A stretch of 64,000 bases of DNA from Halomonas alkalicola (GTDB lineage: Bacteria > Pseudomonadota > Gammaproteobacteria > Pseudomonadales > Halomonadaceae): positions 3,410,001-3,474,000 of the forward strand of contig NZ_CP131913.1 of assembly GCF_030704205.1 (NCBI RefSeq), written 5' to 3'. This document shows positions 43,082 to 52,309 of the stretch, piece after piece. Numbering within the stretch: position 1 is the stretch's first letter; every line of letters begins with the position of its first letter. The translations under genes and the position numbers were made by a program. The notes under the pieces are model-generated. The model saw nothing but the letters and a program-made list of their open reading frames with translations, had not been told where the DNA came from and did no database searches.

Positions 43082-44684
43082 CAGCCTGTCGGTCTTTCCG
43101 TTGCACCGTGAGATACTGACCACCGTCATCGCCGAGCTGAGAAGATCGCCATGAGCCGCTTCATCCCTGTGGATCGCCAGACCGATTACCTGCTGCCGCC
43201 TTCGGTAGACGAGTGGTTGCCCGATGGTCACCTGGCGCGGTTCGTTGTCGATGTTGTCGAACAACTGGACCTCTCGACGTTGACCCGGCGTTACATGGGG
43301 CGGGGTTCCAAGGCACATCACCCGGCGGTGCTACTGAGCCTGCTGATCTACGGCTACGCCACCGGGGTGGTCTCCAGCCGCAAGATCGAGCGTGCCACCT
43401 ATGACTCGGTGGCGTTCCGCTACCTGGCCGCCAATACCCATCCCGACCATGACACGCTGGCCACCTTTCGCCGCCGCTTTCTGCCGGAACTGGAACAGTT
43501 GTTCGTACAGGTACAGGTGCTGCTGCTGGCCCGCGAGATGAAGCTGCTCAAGCTTGGCACCATCGCCCTGGACGGCACCAAGCTCAAGGCCAACGCCAGC
43601 AAGCACAAGGCGCGTTGTCGTATGGCCATGCCAAGAAGCTGGAGGCACAGTTCAGGGCAGAGGTGAAAGCGCTGACCGATCGGGCCGAGTCGGCGGACAA
43701 GGAGGACGCGGCCGACGGCATGGATATCCCCGCCGAGATTGCCCGCCGTGAAGCCCGCCTGGCGGCCATCGCTGAGGCGAAGGCCAAGATCGAGGCGCGC
43801 GCCGAGGAGCGGGACGCCACCGAGCAAGCCGCCTATCAGGAAAAGGTGGCGCGGCGGGAGGCGCAGCGCAAGGCCGGCAAGAAGCCCCGTGGGCGTGACC
43901 CCGAACCGCCCACTGGTGGCCCGCGTGACAAGGATCAGATCAATTTCACCGACCCGCAGTCGCGCATCATGCCGGTCACCGGCAAGGGGTTTGATCAGTG
44001 CTACAACGCCCAAGCCGCGGTTGATACCGAGAGTCTGCTGGTGACCCATGTCCACGTCACGCAGGCGACCAATGACAAGCAGCAAGTCATGCCGCTACTG
44101 ACGGCCTGGCAAGGTTACCCGGAAACGCTGGGGAAAACCTGACCACCTGCTGGGTGATACCGGCTACTTCAGTGCCAGCAATATCCAGGCCTGCCATGAC
44201 CATGGTATCGAACCGCTGTTGGCGATGAAGCGAGACGTCCATCACCTTCCGGTCTTTGAACGTTTCGCCGCGGATCCGCCTGCCCCGGAGAGCGAGGACC
44301 CCGTCGAACAGATGGCACACCGCTTGAAGACGCAGGCGGGCCGAGCGCTCTACGCATTGCGCAAACATACCGTGGAGCCGGTCTTCGGGATCATCAAACA
44401 CGTGATGGGGTTCCGGCAGTTCTCGCTACGCGGACTGGATAAGGTCAGCGGCGAGTGGCGATTGGCCACCATGGCGTGGAATATCAAGCGGATGCACCGG
44501 TTGACGGCGGGCTGAGGGCTCGCCGCGCCCAACCGGCCAGCAGGCAAGGCGTCAGAACCGCCTTGCAGAAGCTGAGGGGCAGGTTAAGAGCCACCACACA
44601 ACAGCACCAACACCAACACCAACACAGGGGGGGGTGAAGAACCCACGCCTCAGCTCATCCATTAACCTCAAGTCCGACAGACTG
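43082..44684 (+). mobile_element. IS1182-family insertion sequence, copy 2
   Basis: 1603 bp, ends CAGCCTGTCGG and inverted CAGTCTGTCGG, flanked by CTAG on both sides (43078-43081 and 44685-44688). Nearly identical to copy 1 but 12 bp longer, explained by a 6-bp duplication (GTACAG), an extra CG, an extra ACC-like triplet near the end and single-base differences. It sits in the spacer between the divergent hydrolase and ferric-reductase-like genes. Confidence 0.88.
43151..44637 (+). pseudogene. IS1182-family transposase, copy 2, multiply frameshifted
   Basis: Starts MSRFIPVDRQTDYLLPPS like copy 1. An in-frame duplication turns FVQVLLL into FVQVQVLLL. An extra CG near 43613 (AAGGCGCGTTG instead of AAGGCGTTG) shifts the frame before the charged SYGHAKKLEAQFRAEV segment; an extra G near 44140 shifts it again; a lost G near 44511 brings an early TGA. 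At the site where copy 1 is broken this copy is correct (CYNAQAAVDTESLL). Predicted inactive. Confidence 0.85.
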
Positions 44685-44722
44685 CTAGGGGGCGAAGGAA
44701 TGAGCTGGTCAGGGAGGAGACG

Positions 44723-46039
44723 ATGAGCAACGTGATGCGGCGTGCCCTGGGGTGGGGGGGCATCTATCTCGTGCTGGCGCTGCTGCCGGTGGCCGCGGTG
44801 GTGGCTCTTTCCCCGGCAGAGGGGCGCGGCTTCGGGGTGGAGCTCGGCACCCTGCTCGGGCTGCTGGCCCTTGCGGTGATGGCGCTGCAGGCGCTGGTCT
44901 CGGGCCGCCACCGCTGGTTCGGCGAGGCGCTGGGCTTCGACAACCTGCTGCAGTTCCACCGCCGAATGGGGCTCTTCGCGCTGCTTCTGGTGGTGGCCCA
45001 TCCGCTGGTCATGCTTGCCGCGCGGCCGGCCTGGCTCGACTACCTGGACCCTCGCGACGACACCCTGCGCGCCCTGGCCCTGATCGGGCTGCTGCTCGCC
45101 ACCCTGCTGCTGGTGGTCACCTCGCTGTGGCGCCAGGCCTGCGGGCTCTCCTACGAGCGCTGGCGGGCCCTGCATGGCCTGCTCGCGGTGGCGGTGGTGG
45201 GCGGCGGCTTCGGCCATGCGCTCATGGTGGGGCATGTCACCCGGGGGCTGCCCGGATGGCTGCTGGTCGGGCTGGTGGGCGCGTCACTGCTGCTGGTGGC
45301 CCAGAGCCGCCTGCTGAGGCCCTGGCGGCTGCGCCGCCGCCCCTGGCAGGTGGTCGAGGCGTCGCCGGCGCGCGGCGACGCCACCACCCTGGTGCTGGCG
45401 CCGGTGGGTGAGCATCGGCTCGCCTTCGCCCCCGGGCAGTTTGCCTGGATCACCCTGGGCGATACGCCCTTCCGGCTCCAGCAGCATCCATTCTCCATCG
45501 CCTCCTCGGCGGCGCGGCCCGAGCGGCTGGCCTTTACCATCAAGCGGCTGGGGGACTTCACCACGACCCTGCCCGAGGTACCCGCCGGCACCCGGGCCTT
45601 CGTCGAGGGGCCCTACGGCGCCTTCCTGCCGGACGCCGGCAACCCGTCCGGCGCCGTGCTGATCGCCGGGGGCATCGGCGTCACGCCTGTGATGAGCATC
45701 CTGCGCACCTTCGCCGACCGCGGCGAGCGCCTGCCGCTGTGGCTGATCTATGCCAATCCGACCTGAGAGGAGGCCACCTTCCGCGAGGAGCTCGATGCCC
45801 TGGCCGAGCGCCTCGACCTCAAGGTGATCCACGTGCTCGACGAGCCGCCGGAAGGCTGGCAGGGCGAGCGTGGCAAGGTCGACCGCGAGCTGCTCTCGCG
45901 CTGCCTGCCCGCCGACGACGGCCGCCGCGACTACTTCATCTGCGGCCCGGACCCGCTGATGGATGCCGCCGAGAGGGCGCTGATCGAACTGGGGGTCGCC
46001 CCGACCCGCCTGCACTCCGACCGCTTCGACATGGTGTAA
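44723..46039 (+). pseudogene. Ferric-reductase-like transmembrane flavoprotein interrupted by an in-frame TGA
   Basis: Six-helix ferric-reductase-type membrane domain (residues 1-210) with His pairs suited to haem: LLQFHRRMGLF...VVAHPLVM and ALHGLLAV...FGHALMVGH. Then an FAD-binding part (FAPGQFAWITLG, LQQHPFSIAS, FVEGPYGAFLP) and an NAD-binding part (LIAGGIGVTPVMSIL). TGA at 45764-45766 stops it after IYANPT; the same frame then continues EEATFREELDALAERL to YFICGPDPLMDAAE and a second stop at 46037, i.e. the missing NAD-domain end. A TGG to TGA change (Trp expected) would explain this. GGGAGGAG precedes the ATG. Intact, it would pass electrons from NAD(P)H through FAD and haem across the membrane. 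Confidence 0.82.
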
Positions 46040-46050
46040 GGAGAGAGACC

Positions 46051-46140
46051 ATGCTGCATCGCTACGCCCGCCATGCCGCCACCCTGATCGCCGTGCTGCT
46101 GGTCATCGCGGCGCTGCTCGCCGCCCTGCTGCGCGGCTGA
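46051..46140 (+). CDS. Small single-helix membrane peptide
   Basis: 29 aa: a basic start (MLHRYARHA) and one hydrophobic helix (ATLIAVLLVIAALLAALLRG). GGAGAGAG lies 3-10 bases upstream and the start is 11 bp after the reductase stop, so it is probably co-transcribed. It could be an accessory subunit of the reductase-like protein. No homologue recalled; existence rests on the ribosome-binding site and context. Confidence 0.45.
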   Translation: MLHRYARHAATLIAVLLVIAALLAALLRG

Positions 46141-46161
46141 GGGCGACCTCCACACCTGGCC

Positions 46162-47442
46162 TCAGCGCCGGAACCACCCCTTCATCACCGCGGTGATGCG
46201 GCGCATGTCGTCCGGGGAGGTGACGTAGGCGGGCATGGTGTAGAGCCAGCGGCCGATGGGGCGCAGCCAGACCCCCTGCTCGCGGGCCCAGTCGGCCACG
46301 CCGGCGAGGTCCGCGGCGGCGCGGGTCTCGATCACCGCGGTGGCGCCCAGGGTGCGCACCTCGACCACCGCGGGGTGGGCGGCCAGCGCCTCGTCCCTTA
46401 CCAGCTCCTCTTCCAGCACCCGGTTCAGCCCGGCGATCCGGCCCAGGTACGCCTCCTCCTCGAACACGGCCAGGCTTTCCAGCGCCACGGCGCAGGCCAG
46501 CGGATTGCCCATGAAGGTCGGCCCGTGCATGAAGGCATGCATCGGCGAGTCACCGATGAAGGCTTCATGCACCCGGTCCGTGGCAAGCGTTGCCGCATGG
46601 CCGAGATACCCCCCGGTGAGTCCCTTGGAGAGCACCATGATGTCCGGCGTCACCCCGGCGTGGTCGGCGGCGAACAGCCGCCCGGTGCGGCCGAAGCCGG
46701 TGGCCACCTCGTCGAACACCAGCAGCACGTCGAACTCGTCGCACAGCTCGCGCGCGCCCTGAAGGTAGCGGGGCGAGGTCATGTTGAGCCCCCCGGCGGC
46801 CTGCAGCAGCGGCTCCATCAGCAGGGCGGCGATCTCGTGATGGTGGCGCTCCAGCACCGCGCGCAGGGCGGCCAGGTCCTGCGCCACCGCCTCGTCGTCG
46901 GCGTGAAAGGGGGCGGTGGGGGCCGGGGCGAAGTGGTGGCGGGGCAGGTAGCCGGCGAAGAGCGAGTGCATCCCCTCCTCGGGGTCGCACACCGCCATGC
47001 AGCCGGCGGTGTCGCCGTGGTAGGCCTTCATCAGCGAGAGCATGCGGTGCTTCTCCGGCCGGCCCCGCAGCCTGTGGTACTGCACCGCCATCTTCATGGC
47101 GACTTCCATGCCGACGGAGCCGCTGTCGGAGAAGAAGACGTGGTCGAGGCCGGCGGGGGTGATGCGTACGAGCTCCCTTGCCAGGCGATCGGCGGGCTCG
47201 TGGGTCAGGCCGCCGAGCATCACGTGGCAGAGCGCGTCGGCCTGCCGCTGGATGGCGCTCACCAGGCGCGGGTGGCGGTAGCCGTGGATCATGCACCACC
47301 AGGAGCAGGTGGCGTCCAGGAGTGTCTCGCCCCCTTCCAGGGTGAAGTAGGGGCCCTCGCCGCCGATGACCTTCGGCGCCTGCCGCTGGGTCTTGAGGTG
47401 GGCATAGGGGTGCCAGACGGGAGAGCGGTTGCTCGAGGTCAT
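46162..47442 (-). CDS. bioA: Adenosylmethionine-8-amino-7-oxononanoate aminotransferase
   Basis: 426 aa, fold type I PLP enzyme of class III. Recognisable: VWHPYAHL at the start, DATCSWWCMIHGYRHP, SDSGSVGMEVAMKMA, AYHGDTAGCMAVCDP, VFDEVATGFGRTG (PLP Asp), VLSKGLTGGYLG (Schiff-base Lys) and HGPTFMGNPLACA. The substrate-recognising Trp pair region SWW is typical of BioA. It makes diaminopelargonate from KAPA using S-adenosylmethionine as amino donor. On the same strand as bioBFHCD but separated from bioD by a tRNA gene, so it may have its own promoter. Confidence 0.93.
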   Translation of the reverse strand: MTSSNRSPVWHPYAHLKTQRQAPKVIGGEGPYFTLEGGETLLDATCSWWCMIHGYRHPRLVSAIQRQADALCHVMLGGLTHEPADRLARELVRITPAGLDHVFFSDSGSVGMEVAMKMAVQYHRLRGRPEKHRMLSLMKAYHGDTAGCMAVCDPEEGMHSLFAGYLPRHHFAPAPTAPFHADDEAVAQDLAALRAVLERHHHEIAALLMEPLLQAAGGLNMTSPRYLQGARELCDEFDVLLVFDEVATGFGRTGRLFAADHAGVTPDIMVLSKGLTGGYLGHAATLATDRVHEAFIGDSPMHAFMHGPTFMGNPLACAVALESLAVFEEEAYLGRIAGLNRVLEEELVRDEALAAHPAVVEVRTLGATAVIETRAAADLAGVADWAREQGVWLRPIGRWLYTMPAYVTSPDDMRRITAVMKGWFRR

Positions 47443-47557
47443 TCAGGGCTCCAGCAGGACATGGGGGTAACGGACGGACACGCGAAGGCGCCGCGCATCC
47501 TGGAAGAGATGACGGAGAAGGTTCGTCGATAGCGGGGGGGACAGCGAGAAACCACGA

Positions 47558-47642
47558 TGGTGCGGATGAGAGGACTTGAACCTCCACGCCCGAAGGCACC
47601 AGGACCTAAACCTGGCGTGTCTACCAATTCCACCACATCCGC
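47558..47642 (-). tRNA. tRNA-Leu, anticodon UAG
   Basis: Class II (long variable arm) tRNA of 85 nt including an encoded CCA. On the minus strand: acceptor GCGGATG pairs with CATCCGC; D arm with AATTGGTAGACAC; anticodon stem CCAGG/CCTGG with loop TTTAGGT, anticodon TAG at 47606-47608; variable arm TGCCTTCGGGCGT; T arm GAGGTTCAAGTCCTC; ends ACCA. It lies between bioD and bioA in the same orientation. Confidence 0.95.
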
Positions 47643-47686
47643 ACGAGTAGGCAGGCGAGCACATTTTACGGACGGTGCCTCCCAAG

Positions 47687-48400
47687 TCAATGAGCATCGG
47701 GAAGTTCCAGGTGGTCGGCGGCGGCCGCGGCCATGGCGGCAGGCGCGTCGGCCGCCAGCCGTGGGATCACGCCGAGGCAGGGAGCGGGGAGGGTGCGCGC
47801 CAGGGTGGCCAGGTTGTCCTGGTAGAGAGCGTCGTCTGCGGCCGCATCGAAGGAGAGTCCGGGGTCCACCAGGCTGCCGATCCAGCCGGCCAGGCGCAGG
47901 CCGGAGGCCGTGATGGCCTCGGCGGTCAGGCGGGCGTGGCTGAGGCAGCCCAGGCGCAGGCCCACCACCAGGATCACCGGGAGCTCCATCGCAAGTGCCA
48001 GCTCGGCGAGGTCCTCGTCGTCGTTGAGCGGCACCCGCCAGCCGCCGGCGCCCTCCACCAGGGTCAGGTCGCGCTCGAGGGCCAGCAGCGGTCGCAGCCA
48101 GCCGGTGAGGTCGGCCAGGCGCACCTCGACCCCGGCGCGCCGGGCCGCCAGGTGGGGCGCGATGGCGGGGGCGAAGGCGTAGGGGTTGATCGTCGTGTAG
48201 TCCACTGCCGGTACGCTCTCGGCCTGCAGGGCCAGGGCATCGGCGTTGCGCAGGCCGTCCGGGGTGGTCTCGCTGCCCGAGGCGATGGGCTTGAGGCCCA
48301 GGGTGGTGAGGCCCTCGCGGCGTGCGCGGGCCAGCAGGCCGGCGCTGGCTAGGGTCTTGCCGGCGTCGGTGTCGGTGCCGGTGACGAAGTAGGCGGGCAT
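47687..48400 (-). CDS. bioD: Dethiobiotin synthetase
   Basis: 237 aa. P-loop GTDTDAGKT at residues 8-16, KPIASGSE substrate loop and VEGAGGWRVPL are family hallmarks. It closes the ureido ring by ATP-dependent carboxylation of diaminopelargonate. Last gene of bioBFHCD, 9 bp after bioC. Ends about 45 bp before the tRNA-Leu gene. Confidence 0.93.
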   Translation of the reverse strand: MPAYFVTGTDTDAGKTLASAGLLARARREGLTTLGLKPIASGSETTPDGLRNADALALQAESVPAVDYTTINPYAFAPAIAPHLAARRAGVEVRLADLTGWLRPLLALERDLTLVEGAGGWRVPLNDDEDLAELALAMELPVILVVGLRLGCLSHARLTAEAITASGLRLAGWIGSLVDPGLSFDAAADDALYQDNLATLARTLPAPCLGVIPRLAADAPAAMAAAAADHLELPDAH

Positions 48401-48409
48401 CGTGTCTCC

Positions 48410-49261
48410 TCAGTCTCGGGTCAGGTCGAGGGTGAGCAGCCGGTAGCTGACCGGCAGCCCCTCGGGCTCGCGCAGGGCGTCGAAGCGGCGCCGGGCCCGG
48501 GCCAGGTCGGCGCGGGTCAGCCGGGCGCCGGGGCGCGCGGTCTGGGCGCCCACGCCCTTTATGGAGGCCATCACCGCGGCCAGGTCGGGGTAGTGGAAGC
48601 GCCGGGTCTGCCGCTCGACGTTGACGCGGCGAAAGCCGGCCAGGCGCGCTGCGGCCAGGTGCTGCTCGCGGCCGAGCAGCGGCAGCAGGGCAGCGGGGGA
48701 GCCGGGCCGTGACCAGGCGTGGCCGACCTCCGCCAGGGTGCCGGGGGCGAGGGTGTTGATCAGCGCGCGCCCGCCCGGGCGCAGCACCCGGTGCAGCTCG
48801 CTCAGTACCCGGGAGAGGTCCGGGCACCACTGGATGGCCAGGTTGGAGAACACGAGATCCAGGCTGACGTCCGCGAGCGGCAGGGCGGCGGCGTCGGCGC
48901 ATACCCAGCGCAGGCGCGGGTCGCTGCCGTGGTCGTGTCGGGCCGCGGCCAGCATCCCCGGGGCCAGGTCGAGGCCGATGACCGTGGCGTCGTCGCCGAA
49001 GCGTTCGGCCAGGCGCTCGCTCCAGTGCCCCGGGCCGCAGCCGAGGTCCAGCACCCGCCAGGGCGTGCCCAGGGGCGTGATGGGCGCGGGTGCGGGCAGG
49101 CGCTCCCAGAGCACCTCGCCCATGGCGAGCTGGGCAGAGGCCAGGCGCGCATAGTCGCGGGCGGCTCGGGAAAAGGCGTGGGCGACCCGGCGCCGCCACT
49201 GGGGCGAGGGGGGCGAGGGGGGCGAATCGAGCGCGTGGCGTGCGGCGTGGGATGCGCTCAT
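48410..49261 (-). CDS. bioC: Malonyl-[acyl-carrier protein] O-methyltransferase BioC
   Basis: 283 aa. Class I SAM methyltransferase: FSRAARDYARLASAQ at the N terminus (typical BioC), SAM-binding VLDLGCGPGHWSERLA, IGLDLAPGML, and SNLAIQWCPDL. It methylates malonyl-ACP so that the fatty acid synthase can build pimeloyl-ACP. The ATG overlaps the stop of bioH by 4 bp. A G-rich track GGGGCGAGG repeats in the coding sequence for the PPSPPSP stretch. Confidence 0.88.
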   Translation of the reverse strand: MSASHAARHALDSPPSPPSPQWRRRVAHAFSRAARDYARLASAQLAMGEVLWERLPAPAPITPLGTPWRVLDLGCGPGHWSERLAERFGDDATVIGLDLAPGMLAAARHDHGSDPRLRWVCADAAALPLADVSLDLVFSNLAIQWCPDLSRVLSELHRVLRPGGRALINTLAPGTLAEVGHAWSRPGSPAALLPLLGREQHLAAARLAGFRRVNVERQTRRFHYPDLAAVMASIKGVGAQTARPGARLTRADLARARRRFDALREPEGLPVSYRLLTLDLTRD

Positions 49262-49998
49262 GGGCAGGCCTCCGCGGTGGGGGCCGCGGGCGCGCGATGA
49301 GGCGCGGCGGCAAGCGTCGCCAGGGCCTCGGCCGGGGCGGCGGGCCGGGAGAGCATCGGGCAGTGGCCGGCCTGCTCGAGCCGATGATCGGCGCGGGCGA
49401 TGGCTGCCGGCGCCTGCAGCGGGTCGTTGGCGCCGCTTATCCGAATCACCGGGCAGCCGGCACCGGCCAGGGCGGAGGCGAGGTCCAGGGTCTCCAGCCA
49501 CTCCAGGCCCGCGGCCAGGGTGGCGGTATCGGCAGGCGGGCCGCCGTTCAGCAGGGTGCGCAGCCGTCGATGGGCGTCTCGGGGGCTGGGTTCGCCGCCG
49601 AGCTGCCAGCGCTGGAAGTGGGCCAGGGTGGCCTCCGGGTCCCGGGCGAAGGCGCGGCGGAAGGCGGTGAGCTCCGCGCGGCTGACGCCTTCGGGGTCGC
49701 AGAAGCGTGCGCCCATGCCGAGCAGGATCAGTGCACGAGGCGCCGGCAGCCGGGCGAGCAGGGGGCCCGCCAGCAGGCCGCCCAGCGACCAGCCGACCCA
49801 GACGGCGTCGGTGGGGAGCTCGCGCGCCATGGCCTCGGCCAGGGCGTCCAGGCAGTCCGGGGGCGCCAGCGGGGCGCGGCCCCCGTAGCCGGGCCAGTCC
49901 GGCGCGCTGACGCTGACGCCGTCGGGCCAGTGCTCGGCCAGCGGCTGCCAGATCCGCGCGTCGCAGCCCCAGCCGGAGAGCAGCACCAGTTGCGTCAT
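49258..49998 (-). CDS. bioH: Pimeloyl-ACP methyl ester esterase BioH
   Basis: 246 aa alpha/beta-hydrolase. LLSGWGCDARIWQPLAEHW near the start, nucleophile in VGWSLGGLLAG, acid in ISGANDPLQAP and His in LEQAGHCPML. GWSLGG and the WGCDARIW context are typical of BioH. It removes the methyl group from pimeloyl-ACP methyl ester to end the pimelate phase. Overlaps bioF upstream and bioC downstream by 4 bp each, so translation is coupled. Confidence 0.9.
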   Translation of the reverse strand: MTQLVLLSGWGCDARIWQPLAEHWPDGVSVSAPDWPGYGGRAPLAPPDCLDALAEAMARELPTDAVWVGWSLGGLLAGPLLARLPAPRALILLGMGARFCDPEGVSRAELTAFRRAFARDPEATLAHFQRWQLGGEPSPRDAHRRLRTLLNGGPPADTATLAAGLEWLETLDLASALAGAGCPVIRISGANDPLQAPAAIARADHRLEQAGHCPMLSRPAAPAEALATLAAAPHRAPAAPTAEACP

Positions 49999-51173
49999 GG
50001 GGTCACCTCCGCCGCGCTGGAACGCTCGGCGGCCCGGCAGGCGGCGAGCCCCTCGAGCAGCGCCTCCAGGTCACTGTCGGCGTGAGCGGCCGAGAGCGTG
50101 ATGCGCAGCCGGGCCTGGCCCCGGGGCACGGTGGGCGCGCGGATGGCGCCGACCAGAAGCCCCCGCCCGGCCAGCCGCTCGGCCCAGGCCATCACGCGGC
50201 GGCTCTCGCCGAGCACCAGCGGCTGGATGGGCGTGTGGCTCTGCGCCAGCGGCAGCCCTAGGCCTGCGGCCTCGGCGCGAAAGCGGGCGATCAGGCGGGC
50301 CAGGCGGGCGCGCCGCTCGGGCTCCTCGGCCAGGATCTCCAGGGCTGCGAGGGTCGCCGCGGCGACGCCGGGCGGCTGGGCGGTGGTGTAGACATAGGGA
50401 CGGGCGAACTGGATCAGGTGGTCGATCAGCGCCTGGCTGCCGGCCACGAAGGCGCCGCCGCTGCCCAGCGCTTTGCCCAGGGTGCCGACCAAGACGGGCA
50501 CGTCCTCCACACGCCGTGGCGCGCCCCCAGCGCAGCCGTCGCCGTGTGCGCCGAGCACGCCGAGGCCGTGGGCGTCATCGATCATCAGCCAGGCCCCGTG
50601 GTGACGCGCCAGCGCGGCGAGGCCGGCGATATCGGCCACGTCGCCGTCCATGCTGAAGACCCCGTCGCTGACCACCAGCTTCGGCGCCTCGACGGGGGCG
50701 CGCTCGAGCAGCCGCGCGAGATCGGCCAGGTCGCCATGGTGGAAGCGCCGCGAGGGGGCTCCCGATAGGGCGGCGCCATCGAGCAGGGAGGCGTGGTTGA
50801 GGCGATCCTGGAACACCCGGGTCTCGCCATCGCAGAGCGCCTGGAGAGTGCCCAGGTTGGCCATGTAGCCGGTGGAGAAGAGCAGGGCCCGGGGCCGGCC
50901 GGTGAGCTCGGCCAGCCGGCACTCGAGTGCCTCGTGGACCGCCAGGTGGCCGCTGACTAGGTGCGAGGCGCGCCCGCCGGCACCGTCACGGCGGGCGGCC
51001 CGGGCCATCGCCTCGGCCAGGCGCGGGTCGCCGGCCAGCCCCAGGTAGTCATTGCCGGCAAAGTCCAGGGGGGCGGTATCGGGGGAGGCGGTGCGGCGCT
51101 GGCGCCACAGGCCGCGTGCCCGGTGCGCCTCGCCGCGCTCGGCGAGGCGGCTTGGCCAGTCGCGGGTGGCCAT
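49995..51173 (-). CDS. bioF: 8-amino-7-oxononanoate synthase
   Basis: 392 aa PLP enzyme of the alpha-oxoamine synthase family: FAGNDYLGLAGDPRL, SHLVSGHLAVHEALE, FSTGYMANLG, SMDGDVADI, MIDDAHGLGVLG and the Schiff-base Lys in GTLGKALGSGGAFVAG. It condenses pimeloyl thioester with L-alanine to give KAPA. Starts 3 bp after the bioB stop and overlaps bioH by 4 bp. Confidence 0.94.
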   Translation of the reverse strand: MATRDWPSRLAERGEAHRARGLWRQRRTASPDTAPLDFAGNDYLGLAGDPRLAEAMARAARRDGAGGRASHLVSGHLAVHEALECRLAELTGRPRALLFSTGYMANLGTLQALCDGETRVFQDRLNHASLLDGAALSGAPSRRFHHGDLADLARLLERAPVEAPKLVVSDGVFSMDGDVADIAGLAALARHHGAWLMIDDAHGLGVLGAHGDGCAGGAPRRVEDVPVLVGTLGKALGSGGAFVAGSQALIDHLIQFARPYVYTTAQPPGVAAATLAALEILAEEPERRARLARLIARFRAEAAGLGLPLAQSHTPIQPLVLGESRRVMAWAERLAGRGLLVGAIRAPTVPRGQARLRITLSAAHADSDLEALLEGLAACRAAERSSAAEVTP

Positions 51174-51176
51174 GGC

Positions 51177-52295
51177 TCAGGCGCCGGCGTCGTAGGCGAG
51201 TTCGCTGGCCCGGGCGGCGGCCCCTGCTGCCGTCTGACGGGCCAGTGCGGCTTCGACGCCTGCCTGCATCCGGGCGTCGTCGGCACAGGTCTGACGGCTT
51301 TCGGGATGCAGGCCGAGCCGGGCGAACAGCGCCCGGTCGCGCTGGGCCTGGGGGTTGGCGGTGGTCAGCAGCCGCTCGCCGTAGAAGATGGAGTTGGCGC
51401 CGGCCAGGAAGGCCAGCGCCTGGGTGGCATCGTCCATCTGCTCGCGGCCGGCGGAGAGGCGCACGTGGCTCTTCGGCATCAGGATGCGGGCCACGGCGAT
51501 GGCGCGGATGAACTCGATGGGGTCCAGGTCCTCCACGTGCTCGAGCGGGGTGCCCGGCACCTTGACCAGCATGTTGATGGGCACCGACTCGGGGTGCGGC
51601 TCGAGCCGCACCAGCTGCTGGAGCAGGGCGGCGCGGTCGCGGGGGGCCTCGCCCATGCCCAGGATCCCGCCGGAGCACACCTTCATGCCGGCGTCGCGCA
51701 CGTGGCCGAGGGTCTCCAGGCGGTCGGCGTAGGTGCGGGTGGTGATGATCTCGCCGTAGTAGTCCGGCGAGGTGTCGAGGTTGTGGTTGTAGTAGTCGAG
51801 CCCCGCCTCGGCCAGGCGCCCGGCCTGGTCGCCGTCCACCATGCCCAGGGTCATGCAGGTCTCGAGCCCCAGCGCCTTGACCCGGCGCACCATCTCCAGC
51901 ACCGCCTCGAGGTCCTTCTCCCGCGGGCTCTTCCAGGCCGCGCCCATGCAGAAGCGGCTGGCGCCGGCCGCCTTTGCCGCCTCGGCCTGCTCGACCACCT
52001 TCTCGATCTCCAGCAGCTTCTCCCTGGAAAGCCCGGTGTTGTAGTGGCCCGACTGCGGGCAGTACTTGCAGTCCTCCGGGCAGGCACCGGTCTTGATGGA
52101 GAGCAGGGTGGAGACCTGCACGGCGTTGGGGTCGAAGTGGGCGCGATGCACCCGCTGGGCGTGGAACAGCAGGTCGTTGAAGGGCAGGGCGAAGAGCGCC
52201 TCGATCTCGTCGAGGGTCCAGTCGTGGCGCGGCCGGGCCGTGGCGGCTAGGGTCAAGGAGTCGGCGGTCGAGATCGCATCGCGGGTATCGAACAT
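51177..52295 (-). CDS. bioB: Biotin synthase
   Basis: 372 aa radical SAM enzyme. The cluster ligands are Cys72, Cys76 and Cys79 in [27 protein letters not shown] and [14 protein letters not shown] follow, as in BioB. It inserts sulfur into dethiobiotin. First gene of the minus-strand bio operon; two BirA-like operators and a good promoter lie within 105 bp upstream. Confidence 0.96.
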   Translation of the reverse strand: MFDTRDAISTADSLTLAATARPRHDWTLDEIEALFALPFNDLLFHAQRVHRAHFDPNAVQVSTLLSIKTGACPEDCKYCPQSGHYNTGLSREKLLEIEKVVEQAEAAKAAGASRFCMGAAWKSPREKDLEAVLEMVRRVKALGLETCMTLGMVDGDQAGRLAEAGLDYYNHNLDTSPDYYGEIITTRTYADRLETLGHVRDAGMKVCSGGILGMGEAPRDRAALLQQLVRLEPHPESVPINMLVKVPGTPLEHVEDLDPIEFIRAIAVARILMPKSHVRLSAGREQMDDATQALAFLAGANSIFYGERLLTTANPQAQRDRALFARLGLHPESRQTCADDARMQAGVEAALARQTAAGAAARASELAYDAGA

Positions 52296-52309
52296 GAGGG
52301 GGCTCGCTT

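Noticed and set aside
45764..45766. TGA as a possible selenocysteine codon
   Set aside because: The family has no Cys or Sec expected at this position (Trp is likely), and no stem-loop of the SECIS kind is evident immediately after it.
47558..47642. tRNA-Leu as an integration site of a genomic island
   Set aside because: No integrase gene and no direct repeat of the tRNA 3' end was seen nearby.
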